DNA from: Gavia stellata
Lineage: Eukaryota; Chordata; Aves; Gaviiformes; Gaviidae
Assembly (NCBI RefSeq): GCF_030936135.1
Contig: NC_082616.1
Span: 11,715,001-11,779,000 of the forward strand
Direction: 5' to 3'
DNA length: 64,000 bases
Shown: positions 38,729 to 51,386 of the stretch, piece by piece
How positions within the stretch are numbered: the stretch's first letter is position 1
Layout: each line of letters opens with the position of its first letter
Position numbers and translations under genes: made by a program
The notes under the pieces: model-generated
Told to the model about the DNA's origin: nothing
What the model saw: the letters and a program-made list of their open reading frames with translations, nothing else
Database searches by the model: none

Positions 38729-39292
38729 GACAGTTTCTGACACAATGTAACACTGCAAAACATCTCAAACATCTTAGCTGGTTATTGGAGACAAGTCATT
38801 TCAAGTAATTTTTTCCAAACTGTGTTAGTCCTTCAGAAGATTGGTCTCATCACTAGCACGGACAGTTCCAAACCTGTATTCAGGACCTACACAACTAAAC
38901 TTGTTCTTGAAACTCCACGAACAGTCTCTTGATTATGAAGAAATATACATCCTTCATACTTTATGAAGAAAGCAGATGTGTCCTACTACTCATGTATTTT
39001 GAAATATAACTGTTGGTTATATATTTGGTGGATTATAGACTTGCAGTGCCAAAGAGCTCTGTGAGCTCCTTCCTATTTGACCACTAAAATAGAGGCTCTA
39101 TGTGGAAAGACTGCCTATAAAACACAAACCAGATATGGATATCTCATGTTCCAAATATGACAAGCCTTAATCTAGTATACAGCAATGAAAATTAATAAAT
39201 ATCTCCATCGATGTTTACACTTCTTCACACTTCGTTATTTGCTTCATGTTGAGAACAGCCTCCCTTTTTGTCCATTTTAGATGAAGCCTTTC

Positions 39293-39357
39293 CAGTAAGG
39301 AGTATAATACAGGAATAATAGTAATAATAATAATACAGTAAGGAGTATAGTACATGA
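39293..39357 (+). repeat. Small direct duplication around an AAT repeat
   Basis: CAGTAAGGAGTATAATAC occurs at the left and, with one change, at the right of an (AAT)n-like tract (39314-39335). This looks like slippage or a short tandem duplication in the intron after gene A exon 39698. Confidence 0.6.
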
Positions 39358-39697
39358 GTGAAATGGGAGAACCCAACTTTCCGCTCCATGCCGGAGCCCT
39401 AAAGGCAGACCAGGTATTTCAACAGAAGGAAAAAAGCCTAGTAATAGACCCATCCATTTTTCTCCATATTACGAAAAATCTGAAAAGCCCCTTGTTTATT
39501 TAGCAGAAAAGTCTCTAATATAGTTGGATGTCCTTGAGTGAGAAGAACTAACATGTATTTGAAATACTGAATTACTTAAAGTCATCTGTACTATTTTTAG
39601 AAGACTAATGTGATATTCACAAGCAAACAGACTTTTTTCCTTCTCATTTTAAATGTGAGCTTGTCCTGGACAAAAAGAGAAGAAATACATTCCTTAC

Positions 39698-39762
39698 CCA
39701 GCCTTCACAACTTTTTGTAAGACCAAAATTTATCCATAGCTGCTCCCAATTCCCAAGTTCCA
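39698..39762 (-). CDS. Gene A exon, phase 1 to 0, 65 bp
   Basis: The acceptor TACTTTCTTCATGCAG and the donor GGCTGG|GTAAGG flank one open frame of three, reading ELGNWEQLWINFGLTKSC and EGW. It ends at a codon boundary. It can splice in phase either to the 35-bp exon at 37774 or to the gene B exon at 33495, which also starts at a codon boundary. Confidence 0.66.
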
Positions 39763-40749
39763 CTGCATGAAGAAAGTAACTCTGCAAACTTTGCACAGAG
39801 CAAACTTTATTCATTGTCAGCTCTGTATACTCTTCACATGAAAAAGGATAAAGTACAAATTTTGAAAATCCAGTTAAAACAATCCAGCTCCATAGAACCT
39901 CTTTATAGGATGCATGTATTTTATTCCCTATTTAATGCAGGAAGTAGGGAAGGAAGTGTTAGGGAGCTGCTCCCTACCTGGGATTTCCACGACTATAGGG
40001 GCTCGGCTCCTCACTGAGATGTTAGTGCTTCGCAATAGGATTGACCTTCCCTCACTTGATGCTCAAGTGACAGACCAGTCACTGAACACTATGAAGCAGC
40101 ATATTTTTTTTACAGGCTAAGAAAGTAGGACATGAGTATTTGCTAAAAGCAGTACACAGTTATAGTTGTTTCCTCATTTATGTACAGAGCAGAAAATGTC
40201 ATCTCCAATATTGCTGACAAGGGTAATACTTTAACTTCCATTAGTATCCAGATCAATAGACCCAAGTTAGGAAAAGGTTCTGCATCCTCCTCTTGCTTCG
40301 CTCAGCCTCCTTAATTTTCTTTCATATATGCCACGAATTTCAGATCACCGGATGTGTTCAAGAGATTAGCTACAATTACTAGCGTTTAGAGTTTTAGCTT
40401 GCCATTTATAGCACCCATTTTAAAATTCACTGCTGCTACCCACTTCTCTTCAGGAGTGAAAAAGACAGCCTCCACCTCGCTTGTCACATGGGTTAGGTCT
40501 GAATCAAATGAGGATATTCCTTTATTCTGCGACAGGACATTATAGACCTTACTCTAACGTTAAAAGATCTATTTCTAAAGCTACACTGCTTCAATGAGTC
40601 TGGAAGAAATAGCCATTTCCTACCACGTTTTATTTCTCAAGTACTGCATATCCACGCCACCACTCTTGGCCACGCTCCGATCTCACTGTTCAAAACCAAA
40701 CTGGCAGTGTGGGGACGAGATCGAGTCAGATACACTCTAAGCACAGATT

Positions 40750-41060
40750 TATGAGTTACACAACCTCCCTGTCCGGGGAGAGGCCAGCAAGGCCAGTGCC
40801 CCAGGGTGTCTCCTCAGGGTGCGCGGCACCCCGGCACCCCCCTCCCGCCCTCTGCCACAGGGTTGAGAACACCCAACTGATTGGTTCGTTCAGACAGGCG
40901 GCGCCTGATGATTGGCTGTTGACAGTGCGGGCCACCCACCTCCTTCTGGAAGCTTCTCCGCAGCCTCACAGCCATAACCACCCCTCACCCCGAGATGTCC
41001 CCCTGCAACCAGGCCCCATCCGCCCCAACTGCCGCATCTGCCCGCAAAAATACCCCAAAA
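40750..41060. promoter_or_regulatory. CpG-rich promoter-like segment
   Basis: GC content rises sharply above the AT-rich flanks, and CpG dinucleotides cluster (GGTGCGCGG, GGCGGCGCC, CATCCGCC). It contains two inverted CCAAT boxes and lies 280 bp from a perfect X-box. It sits in an intron of gene A, so it probably marks the start of another transcript; gene B on the same strand is the nearest candidate. No TATA box was seen. Confidence 0.5.
40880..40915 (-). promoter_or_regulatory. Pair of CCAAT boxes (NF-Y type)
   Basis: ATTGG occurs at 40880-40884 and again at 40911-40915, so CCAAT reads on the minus strand twice, 31 bp apart (about three helical turns). Paired CCAAT boxes at such spacing are common in CpG promoters. 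Their orientation fits transcription toward gene B, although NF-Y works both ways. Confidence 0.4.
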
Positions 41061-41336
41061 CAAACCTAAACAACATTCCCAAGCACATCTGACACTCTGG
41101 GCATTGTCACTGAAGCCACTCGGAGCACGTGGGTTTTCTCACCATTCTGGATTTTACCTCCTCGGCCCGGTTAGGACAACCTAAAACAGCTTCCCAGCCA
41201 AGCTTAAACACACGCTTGCTCTATCCCCATATTCATGGTGGCTTACTCCGAAGGAGTTTAAAACAATTGGATCTGTCACTCTTCTCCTTTTATCATTTCA
41301 TCAACTAGAACGAAGCTTGCTAAGTGACTCTGGCTT

Positions 41337-41350
41337 GTTACCTAGGCAAC
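41337..41350. promoter_or_regulatory. Perfect palindromic X-box (RFX site)
   Basis: GTTACCTAGGCAAC matches the RFX X-box: half-sites GTTACC and GGCAAC with a 2-bp spacer. X-boxes of this quality are typical of promoters of ciliary and flagellar genes. It lies in the intron downstream of gene A exon 41501 and just outside the CpG-rich segment. Confidence 0.6.
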
Positions 41351-41500
41351 CGGCCTCCTTCCCCTCAACCTATTATTGGAAAATAACATCTGAAGAGCTG
41401 GGTTTGCACCATCCCAATTTAGATCCTCGCAGAAACAGCCTGGCTGTGTACAGTATTCCAAGCAGGCATCTTCCTTGCAAGCTGAGGCACACGTGCCTAC

Positions 41501-41579
41501 CTGTTAACTTGTCAGAGTGAAGCCTGACCAGGTCAGACCTGGAGAGTTCTCCGGAGACGTTATTTAAGGAGCCTTGCCT
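41501..41579 (-). CDS. Gene A exon, phase 0 to 1, 79 bp
   Basis: The acceptor ACCTTGTATTGCAG and the donor AACAG|GTAGGC are both good, and only one frame is open. It encodes RQGSLNNVSGELSRSD followed by LVRLHSDKLT. The phase-1 end joins to exon 39762 to give KLTVELGNWEQ. The X-box at 41337 lies 150 bp into the following intron. Confidence 0.66.
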
Positions 41580-43378
41580 CTGCAATACAAGGTAATACTA
41601 GCACAGCCCTAAAAAACACCATGCTTCAAATACTACAGGCAGTAGAGTAGCTTTATGATTTTCCTGAATAATTTTTTTAAACTGAAATTATGCTATAAAA
41701 CAGATTTCTCTAAAATAAATGGCTTGGCACCATTCTCCGACTGAAATCTTTACCTACTTTGATAAGGAAAAAGGAACTGTGACACAGGAAGAAACAGGCC
41801 TTTCTGCACCTTTACACAGCAGGCACGCCAAACAAGCCGTAAATGAATGATGCATTTTTCTGTGCTAGACTCTGCATCAAACCATCAACATACATAGGAT
41901 GCTTCTGCAGTAGTTCATTTACTGTATGCAAAAAGCCAAACTATTTTATCCTGAGATTGGAGCAATTTGCAGTCCATAGTGCTAGAAATGGACCTGAAAA
42001 TGACCTACGGCATTAATACTTGGTGAGCTAGGCACAATTTAGGTATATGTTTGTTTCTCTTCACCTTAACTACAGTGTCACTTACAGTGGAACAAGAGAA
42101 ATGTGTGCTTTTATTTAGAGGGAGAGAAAATAAAGGCATTGGCTTGTTTACACTTTACTTCCCTTTGTTTGGGATAAAACATTGGAGAGAATGTTGCTTT
42201 TTGAAGATTGTATTTACATTTGTGACACTGTATAGACTAGGATTGCAAATATTTATAAAATACCTCCAAAATGTTGTTGTATTCTGAAACAGTACTGTCA
42301 AGTTTTTGTAAATCTTGATATTTAAATGTTTGCAGAAGAAACATGGAATTCTTTTGCATTGCTGTCTGGCTTCTGAGCTTTTGGGAAGAACTTTAACCAT
42401 GGTTTTCAAGCTTTTCTCTACAATCATAAGGACTAGGAACATTTTACTTAAAACCTTTGTTTTTATGAACCTGATATTCACATGACGTAAAGCTTCTAGT
42501 AGCCTGTACAGTAAAGACATCTCACAGCTTACTGTAGAGCCATTCCATTGTCCCTACACCTCTGCTCCTTCCACAGGAGCCTAATAGTAAAATGGGAACC
42601 TGGAAATAACGTTTATATGGTTCAGTGTTTTTGTGAAAAAACTAGCAGGAAGGATAAAAACCTTGGTAACAAAACAGTCTGAAAATAGTTTTGTCTGACA
42701 TGATTTGAATCATAGTGTGGCCTAAAAAAACCCACATTTAGCATCTTAGCAAAAGCAATCAATGTCTTAGCAAGGTGGAGAAAACATGTTCTGAAGAAAA
42801 TGGATAAGGGATCCTGGGGAGAATCCTGGGAAGAATTACTAATATTTTGATGCAAGATAAGGTCAAGAGGACTCAAGCAATACGTACAGTCAAATTTCTC
42901 CTACTGGCCTTCATCCTCTGTTCCTAGCTCTAGCTTGGGGTAAAAACACAAAGCCACCTGACCCCAAGCGTGGCTGCCGCTAGAGCTCTGCTCAGGGGGC
43001 CTCTGTGCTGTCATGGAAACTACTGCACCTCCTCAGGCAAAAGGTATCAGGTGTTTTTTGAACTGCTGTGCCTGCTGCACCACCAAAACCACTGCTGGCA
43101 GCAGTCCGCACGAGGTCACCATCAAACATCAGCACTTAATTGTATGTCCATTCCGTTTGTTTACACATACCTGCAAAAGGAAGGGGGAAGTACTAGAGGG
43201 AGGGCAAAGTGCAAGGGAGGGGAATTTTAACACACTGATTAAGACGACCCAGCTACAGTCCACCAAATCAAAGCCAAGTGACAGGTTATTTCGGAGGATG
43301 AAAGCAAAAAAGAGAAAGCCAGCAGTACTCTAAGGATACATGCCAAGAAGTGGGTGGGCTAGAAATGAAGCAACCTGC

Positions 43379-43526
43379 TCAGGCGTAGGCACAGTGCCCG
43401 AGAATAGAGCTGGAGCCTGTAAGGTGTGGGGGAGGCTGCACTGCTGCTGCCTGTTCACTAGCTGCTCTGGGCATCCCAACAACAGGAATTTCTTGGCCCA
43501 CTGGATTTTTAGCAGAAGTCCTGTAA
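43379..43526 (-). CDS. Gene A exon with two open frames, 3' boundary unclear
   Basis: The acceptor CTCTCCTTTCTAAAACAG is very good. In phase 2 it reads YRTSAKNPVGQEIPVVGMPR then an Ala/Gln/Pro-rich run, and stops at TGA (43379) with no clear donor. In phase 1 a second frame is open to the donor GAGCAG|GTTGCT (exon end 43375) and ends in phase 0, which the next exon at 41579 needs. The first frame looks more like protein; the second fits the splice map. I cannot decide between them. Confidence 0.4.
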
Positions 43527-44833
43527 CTGTTTTAGAAAGGAGAGAAAGATATTTAATCAAAACTAGTGTTTGACTTTGTATTTTTAAACACAGCTGTCAG
43601 ATGAATGTTGTTAATTTGTTTGTATTTCTTCCTTTTCTGTCAAACCCTGCTGCACTCAGTGCCAGCATTTCTCTAGAGAATACATGATGAGCTTTTCTTC
43701 GAGGTACTATTTGAAAATAATGTCAACAGCAAGGGCAAATTAGCAGAATTGATATATTGAAGATACAAATTAGGTGTGACAACACCAAATAAGCTTCAAA
43801 CATATTTTGGTGTCGCATTTCTATTTATAAACCTGAGAAAAATGACTTTTATGTTAATTACATATTGTGTATGTTTAATTGGCAAGAGTTTAATGTAAAT
43901 ATGATCATTACTAGTTTGCATTAGCACAGAATTTGACTCCATGTACCTCAAATTTACTTTGTTATGCATGTCTGATCTACGTTAAATGCCTTCACCTCTT
44001 AATTTGAAAAGAAGGAATTATCCCAGACTGAATGAAACCAAGTCTGAAGTTGTTTCTTCTTGTATGCAATGCAAAGATCTTGGTGGATTTTCCTGTTAAT
44101 AATTTTGGTAAACTTCAAGTAGAATTTAATGATTTAACTTAAACATGTGACTGTAAGAATGGTATTTTTATAAAAAAGTTATCAGAATACCTCTTTGTTT
44201 AAACCATGTTAGGCAAGTCACATTTGGCTTTTCATAGACCTTATCAGAAAAAACCTAAGCAATGTTGCAGAAATTTGTTCCAACAGAAAAGAGTAAAGTA
44301 AATGAAAAGTAAAAGCAAATTCAGCCGTTTCAGTAACTCAAAACAGCTTTCATGTCTACACTGACCTACAGAAAGTACAAGACAAAAGAGAATTTCCTGT
44401 TAAGCTCGTGTCCTATCTTCCCAAAGCAGTAAACGTACCACAGAGCCAGAAGCGGCAAAAAGGCCTATTGTATTTTTTCCTTGTAATATGTCTGCCTCTA
44501 CAGGGTACAATTTGGCTCACAAGGCAGACTAGGAATTTTGGCTAACCCCACTCCATTGCACAGAATGCAATTGAAAGTTATTTCTCATTCCACATCTATT
44601 AAATCAAAAGGCCACAGGAAGCTTAAAATGAGGAGGAACTGTTGCTGTTAGTGTACCAATTCAGCCTTCTGGAGAAGAAAAGCTAATTCTAATGCTCAGA
44701 AACTGATTAGCACCCATCACCCAGATAAACCGTATTTAAAACAAACGGCTGCATTATATAGTTGAACAAAGAGTGAAGTACTATTGCCTCTGACCATCAG
44801 TTTTATATCTAGAAATGTTAATTAAGCCCTTAC

Positions 44834-44857
44834 CTTGGCCATTTCAAAGCAACCCTA
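44834..44857 (-). CDS. Gene A candidate microexon, phase 2 to 2, 24 bp
   Basis: The acceptor TATGGTCTTCCAG and donor GCCAAG|GTAAGG enclose one open frame, RVALKWP plus partial codons. It starts in the phase left by exon 49633 and ends in a phase that opens the exon at 43526 in its more protein-like frame. Its length is a multiple of three, so it could be skipped without frame change. Confidence 0.35.
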
Positions 44858-45525
44858 CTGGAAGACCATACTGAATCATCACATTGACCAACTCAGTTTT
44901 ACTTAAACTCCATTTCATTATACAGCCTGGTAAAAACAAAACAGCCACTACAGTAAAGGGAGCCCAGTTACAGCCATCCGACTGGAGAATTCATATCAAA
45001 CCAACATGCATCCACAGTCCAGGAAAGCATTCAAATACAATAGAAAACTGCAGATGACAAAGGCAAGCAAGAATTTGAAGAACTACACTTTTCTGTTCTC
45101 TGGTAATGAGGTTCAGCAAGGGAGACAGACATAAAAGCCATATGAGGACCAAACCCCACATTACCACGCTTGCTGTATCCTCTGTGTAATTCTCAGAAGA
45201 CAGATCAAAATACAGATCAATTTATTATGCAAGAACTAAAAATAATGCCAGACCAAAACACTGAATTCCTTCAAGCACCACTGGGATTCTTGCTATTTTC
45301 CTCAAAAGCCTCTCTTACTTTACAAGTACTTAGGATAGCTAAGACTGAAAAATGGGAAGACTCACTGAGAAGTTGCAAACTGGCCCTTTCCAATTTAAAA
45401 AAAAAAAAAGAGATCTTAAAAGGGAAGCATCACATTTTTTAAAGCATTATGTTACAGAGCACTGAGCAAGTCTGAGCGAGAATATTTAGTATTTCCAGTG
45501 TTGCAGCGACTGTCCACAAATTTAC

Positions 45526-45543
45526 CTTTCCCTCAATACCACT
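45526..45543 (-). CDS. Gene A weak candidate microexon, 18 bp
   Basis: The donor GGAAAG|GTAAAT is strong. The acceptor AAGTGTCCAG is weak. In phase 2 it reads VVLRE, joining GST on the left and the 24-bp exon at 44857 on the right. A longer version from the acceptor CTGTTAG is open only in phase 1, which does not fit. Confidence 0.2.
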
Positions 45544-48325
45544 CTGGACACTTCAGGAGCTAACAGGTTGGCTCACTTCACGACATGCGAGAGTGACTGT
45601 TTCTATCAAAGTACCTTACGCAGGCATCCACATGTGAGCACAGATTAAGTAGCTGGTTGTCCAGCTGTTCCTCATGCTGAAGTGCACATACAATTGCTTT
45701 CCTATGTACAAAATATTGATGGTAAAAACAAAGCCCACCCTGCAGGTTGTCACAAAAATCTCAGCTAAAACAACTTAAAGCTGAAATACTTTGGATACGC
45801 TGGTATTTCACATACATTTTCGTCTTACTATTAGGCCAACTGATTAATGTATGTTGGGACTTAAATTCCTTTAAAGAAAAGATAACTGCAACACATATGG
45901 TGTCTAGCCCCTATAGAAGTGGATGCTGTTGACAGAAAAATATGTAACAACTGAGAATTTTATTTCTTTTTATCTATAGCTTGCCAAAGTGTTTTGTAAT
46001 TTTCTTATTAAGCATTCAGCTAGCTCAGCTCCTTTTTTTCCACTGACTTTACACTACGTGATTTAATTTGGTAATTTAAATTGCACACTTTCAAAGGAAG
46101 CAGTTACACCCATCTTTTTAACCTGCAATCTCAAGGAGCTTTTTTTAAAGCAACTGTGATATAAAATAGTAGACATTTTAGTATATGAATTCAGAACAGG
46201 AAAGTGTTCTAATGATGTTATATCAGAGAGCACAACAGTTCAGAAAGGCACCAAGTAGATTATACTACCTAATAGTCCCCTTAAATTTTACATGATGAGA
46301 AAATTTGGGCTTTGTCAAGACTTACCTTCATAATGCTCTATTTTTTTTAATTTGCATTATAAATATAGCTATAATAAGGAAGAAACAAAAGATTAACATA
46401 AGGATATGTTACAGCTATTAAGTTCGTTATTCGACAAGAGCTATTTGGGGTTTCCAGCTCACCAGAACATGTGCTTGAGATGAACCCAGCATGGTATGTT
46501 TACAAGGAAGGCAACATTGTACCCATGGTATGAGATATACAATATTCCCTGGAAATAAAATCCCCTTTGCAATTTATTAGATTTTTTTACTAAGAACTAG
46601 GATTTCTTGGTATGTATTATTTATTGTTGCCATGAATAACAGAAAGAGATCTTGTATTTAAAAACAGTCATATACTGCCTGGCCTGTCATCTCCTCTGCC
46701 TTGAGGTAAACCTCCAGACACAGCAAACAGCCTAAGGCAGCAGAGGCACAAAAATGAGATGTGCCAAGCCTCTGGCATACTGTCCCTTACGGAAGGGCAG
46801 ACAAACCTTACAGAAATGACTATGTCTTTCCACATTGTCACATCCCAAAGAACTGTATTTCATTTACAGTAAGAAAATGATTTTCATTCTTTAATATATT
46901 ACTTCTTTCTGTTTTTCTTATGACTTCACATACATTAAAAACACCATTCCTGAAAAACCTAATAAAGATTGTTTTTCTCTACTGGCTTTTAAGTTCCATA
47001 AATTTATCATTTCACTTGTGGGCACTTTGGTTTTAAGTCCGTAAGACAACAGTGGCTATCTTTGCAGGTAGGTATTAAAAACACCAACTAAAGAAGCCTT
47101 TCAAGTCATGATCCCAAACTACTCTGATAGGAGATACCTTGGATATATCAGCTGAGATCTTGAATAAGAGATAACCAAAGTAACTCTCAACTGTAAGCTA
47201 CCTGATTTCCTACATATCTACATTATTCAAATCTGCTTTGTAACATCTCTAATTGTTAGGCTTTATAATTGCTATCAATATCATGAAAAGCTCGATAGAA
47301 AAAAAGAGACCTATTCATCTAAGCGGCAACAGTGCTGCAAGCATGCCTATGGCAAAGTCCATTCCTGTGGTCTATAAACTGTCATTATGAATATATTCAC
47401 TTAGTAGAAATAAACACACTTAACATCAAAGCTCCAAGCTATTTAAGGAAGCTATCAGAGCATGAACATTATTTCGGTTCAATGCTTCTTTGTGTAAAAA
47501 AAATTGTTATTTTAAACAAGGCTTTTAATATTTATTGAAATAAGGTCTAATACATGTTCTTTGCTATTCAGTGGTTCCTGTGTTGTACTACATCATATTT
47601 TTATTAAATCTGATTTTCAGAGTATTTCTCAAAAAAAATTTTCCTGTTTATTTGCAACAGTGATAAAATGAATCAAGAAACAGAGATTTCTTCCTAGAAA
47701 AAATATAATAACATTTTTTCCTACAAAACCAAACCCAGACTGGAAATCCTAAACTATCACCTTCGAGGCAACTATGCTACATGCTACTTAAAGTTACCAC
47801 TTACAGAAAGCAAAACAGCAGATTTAGTGATTTTTTTTATTATTATTATGAGGATAATGGGCTTGATCTTTCCTCCTAAACTTTCCACTAGTTTTGGACA
47901 TCTTCCTGCTGACTCATTAGAATCTGCCCTTTAGAGGTACTTTTTTTTGTTATTCAGAGCTTCAGACTTCAAAAACTAGAATAAAAGCAGAATTCTACTG
48001 AAGACAGCATCTTATTTCTGCTCAAGTCAACACTTCTAATGAGGAAAGTCAGATAAATTTGGTTTTACAAAACTTAAACAAAGATCTACGACTACTTAGA
48101 AGAAACAGACATCTAAAAAAGGCCTAAACCAAGGAAACCATCTTTGGAAGATGATTGGCCCATATTATTTCAAGCATTCCTTCCAAACAGGCATTGTTAA
48201 CTATTAACGAGCGTCTTGTCTTACACAATGGAAGTTTTAATTTTGTCACTTAAGCTTCATGCGATGTAAGCTGCCAGAGCAGAAATGTGCATCAGGAGGC
48301 AAATCTGGAAAAAATGTGGTTTGGG

Positions 48326-48398
48326 TCAACGCATTAACAGGCCCAGGAAACACTTCTCCAACTCATTAAATGTGCAGTGAGCTGGACAGTATTCTCCA
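48326..48398 (-). CDS. Gene A possible alternative terminal exon, 73 bp to stop
   Basis: After the acceptor AATTCTCTACAG the frame reads GEYCPAHCTFNELEKCFLG and stops at a TGA. Its phase (one base completing the codon) matches the donor at 49633. The same frame is open a further 130 bp upstream, so the acceptor may be elsewhere. No poly-A signal was sought in detail. This could be an alternative 3' end or chance. Confidence 0.2.
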
Positions 48399-49632
48399 CT
48401 GTAGAGAATTTCCATTTTAGAAAACATTGGTCCCTTTTTTAGGATAACTTCATATTCCTTTGACATGGGTAGCACCTTGCTACATCTGAGTTTCTCTTTA
48501 ATACTTTCTAGTCCAATAAACTTGTTTTTCATTTAATTGTTAAAAAAACATTTTCAGAAGAACTATGGACAATGAGAATGTATGCTTTAATAATGAAACA
48601 CTAAGACTTTTTTAAATAAGCAGTAAGAGTTAGGTAAAATCAGCTCTCTGCTTTTTTATGTATGTAATTGAGCATATCGACTATTGGATTTTCAAAAGCA
48701 TTGCTCAGGCAATGCCACTTTGCCACCTAACTACTTTCTCTCACAAAGGTGGTTTATAACAGCAGAGCAGTATGTTGTAATTTCTTAATATACAACAGTT
48801 TTTGATATTTTGTGAAATGTTTGGTAAGAAAAGAATTACTGGAAAAGTATAAATATGTTCCTAAGCTCAAATCTTCCCATTTTTTCTTTTTCCCTTCAAG
48901 CTTCAGGGGCTGTCAAAAAGTATCAAGCATGTCATTTGTTTTCTGTAATTTATGCTATTTTCTTCTTTCCCTTCCCCCTTTTTTGACATTTTATTCTGCC
49001 TGGACAGCTAAAGCGGACAGATCTGTTTCTGATTGCTTTCACACTGTAGACTGCTGCAGGGACTATGTAGGTTCTGTGATGTGAATTGAGAACTACAAAC
49101 AATCCTAGGAAACCAGTAATTTCACTAGCAGCTAGTTTTACTGAATTTTGTTACCTACAAGTATTTAATTAATATTATGCTTGACAAAACCTAGGTTTTG
49201 TAGCTAATTGCCAGTGCCTCATTAATGCACAAAAGGATAAGCAGTAAATGCTACCAAGGCTAGTCATGACTCACCACTTTGAAACAAATTGTTTTCCGTC
49301 ACAAAGCTTGCATGCACCCCATAGAAATGGCTTTCCAACAGAATTCATGGAACTGGGATAATTCACTGGTATAGTCACAGATGCCCAGCTGCATTATGCC
49401 TTTCCTGACTCAGAGTGTTTCCTGTGATGGTCATGGTGTGATGCTGATCACCCGTGTGCAAGTTCCTTGTTAAATGTAACATTCCTGACTTTCAACTGTG
49501 TAACATGCACATTAAGAAGGGATTCAGGACTGCAGTGCAAACTTACTACTTTCTTAACAAAATGAAAAAACAACTAAAGTATTTAAAATAGTTCATTTCA
49601 AAGAACTCCTTTCAAAATAAACTGTGAGTTAC

Positions 49633-49827
49633 TTGGTGCTTCCAGTGACAAAGATTTCCAAGGGCAGAGAGTTGAAATGCTCGCTTTGAAGACTGGCAGG
49701 TCTCCTAGAATAAAACATCTCAAAAGGCACACACTCATGCTCTTTTAATTTGCTCATGAAGGTCTGCTTGGCCATTTGTAAGTGCATAGAGAATAAAATA
49801 TGTTCTCCTTTTTTGCAACACCGAGAT
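49633..49827 (-). CDS. Gene A exon, phase 2 to 2, 195 bp
   Basis: This is the longest clear exon of gene A. The acceptor lies after TTTGTTCCTTTGCTTCTAAG; the donor is ACCAA|GTAACT. The 64-codon frame starts SRCCKKGEHILFSMHLQM, includes FMSKLKEHECVPFEMFYS, and ends LPLEIFVTGST. The other frames are closed. It has three alternative partners in phase: the 18-bp and 24-bp candidates downstream, and a possible terminal exon at 48398. Confidence 0.66.
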
Positions 49828-51386
49828 CTTAGAAGCAAAGGAACAAAACTAGTAATTCAGAAGGAGGAGTTATGCAAGCTTACAAACACTAGCAGTGTAT
49901 GATTAGGGGGAGCTGTTCTAAACTAATCAGTTTGCAGAATTAATGTCAGAACAGTTCATGTCATCATGCACTTTATAAAAACAAGAATATGCTCCAGCTT
50001 CCTTGTTGTCCAGAAAAAAATAGTCCAAACACTTCATTTAAATCATATGAGTTAAATATGAACTTTGCATGAGAACAGCTGCAATGAAATTCAGGATATA
50101 GTATAGATCAGATGAAAAGGGTGGCTAGACCACAGATTTGGCTCCAGATAAAGATACTAAAAGCCTTCAGGAATTCAAATGCCCATTCTGAGATAAGCAA
50201 GGCCTGATTTGTAAAAATACGTATCATTATATGACAAATTTCACCGAACAGATGTAACTGAGATGAGGAAGGAGCTCAGTGCACATCACTTCTGCAAGTT
50301 ACATTCCAGGGTCTCAGACTGGGTACCAGTAAAAGAAGAAAAAGCCTAGTCTGAATTACTTGACTGGCACCATGGTGGAAACCTATGGCAGAAGCAGAGA
50401 AGTCCCCAACTTTCAGATCAGTTTTTAATTGTCTTAAGTTGATCACCCTTCTTTTCTTCCTGCCTTATTCACTGATAAGACTGGTGAAAACAGAAGACAC
50501 AACCAGAGGCTACAAGTCCTTTTCCTGTACAAAGCCCACTGCCTCCTCTGAACAAGCTCTCCCTGGACACTGAACAATGCAGTGGTTCTATGAAAAGTGC
50601 AGTTTGTGATGCTATAACTGAACCCTGGCTGGACAGGCACACAGAAGCAGAATGAATTACAATTGAATAAATCTTAGACAATTCACTATTTCTCCTAACC
50701 CTACAGGTTGCATCCCCACCACCAACACCCCCTCTTCCTTCCCTCAGTACATAACTTGGGAATAACTTCACCTCCATAAAAATCCTCTGCTATTCCACCT
50801 ATACTAGACAAGATAATGCACTCTCATTTGTCTTTTTACTACTTGCTACTCCTTTCGGGAGCAATGCTGCTTTCAGTGAAGGGAGATGGCTGTGCCAGAG
50901 CACTCTTCATAGGAAAAGAGCCCAATTGTATGAAATTTTCACCCTGCAGAAATTGGTGAAGTCTTTCCAATGGCACAGAATGAGAATTTCATCCTTTATA
51001 CCTCCAACAAGCAGGTGTGATTGCCATTTCATTCAACGTATTACAGAAATACAGTAAGTGCAAAGTAATAGTTTCATTTCTGACATCATACTAAATCATT
51101 CTCCTGTATTTGGAGAAATTAGTAGCTTAGTATTTTATGAGAATTTTCCTTAGAAAGCACACATGCAAAGATGTCTGAAGTGACACAACTGCTAGCACTG
51201 TGTAAATAGATGGATAGCTACATCTTACGTGGGGCAAAACCTGCATTATACATAATGTAAAGAAGAATATATAAAAGAGCTAGATCTTTACTGTGACACT
51301 TCTAGATAGAATATATTCTCAAATATAGGCAGGTTTCCAATTCAAAAGACCTGCATTTTTAGAGATCAGGGTCAGACGAAACATAC

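Noticed and set aside
41744..41790. 23-bp exon-like stretch between a good acceptor and the donor GTAG|GTAAAG, minus strand
   Set aside because: In the phase required by exon 41579 it ends in a stop codon.
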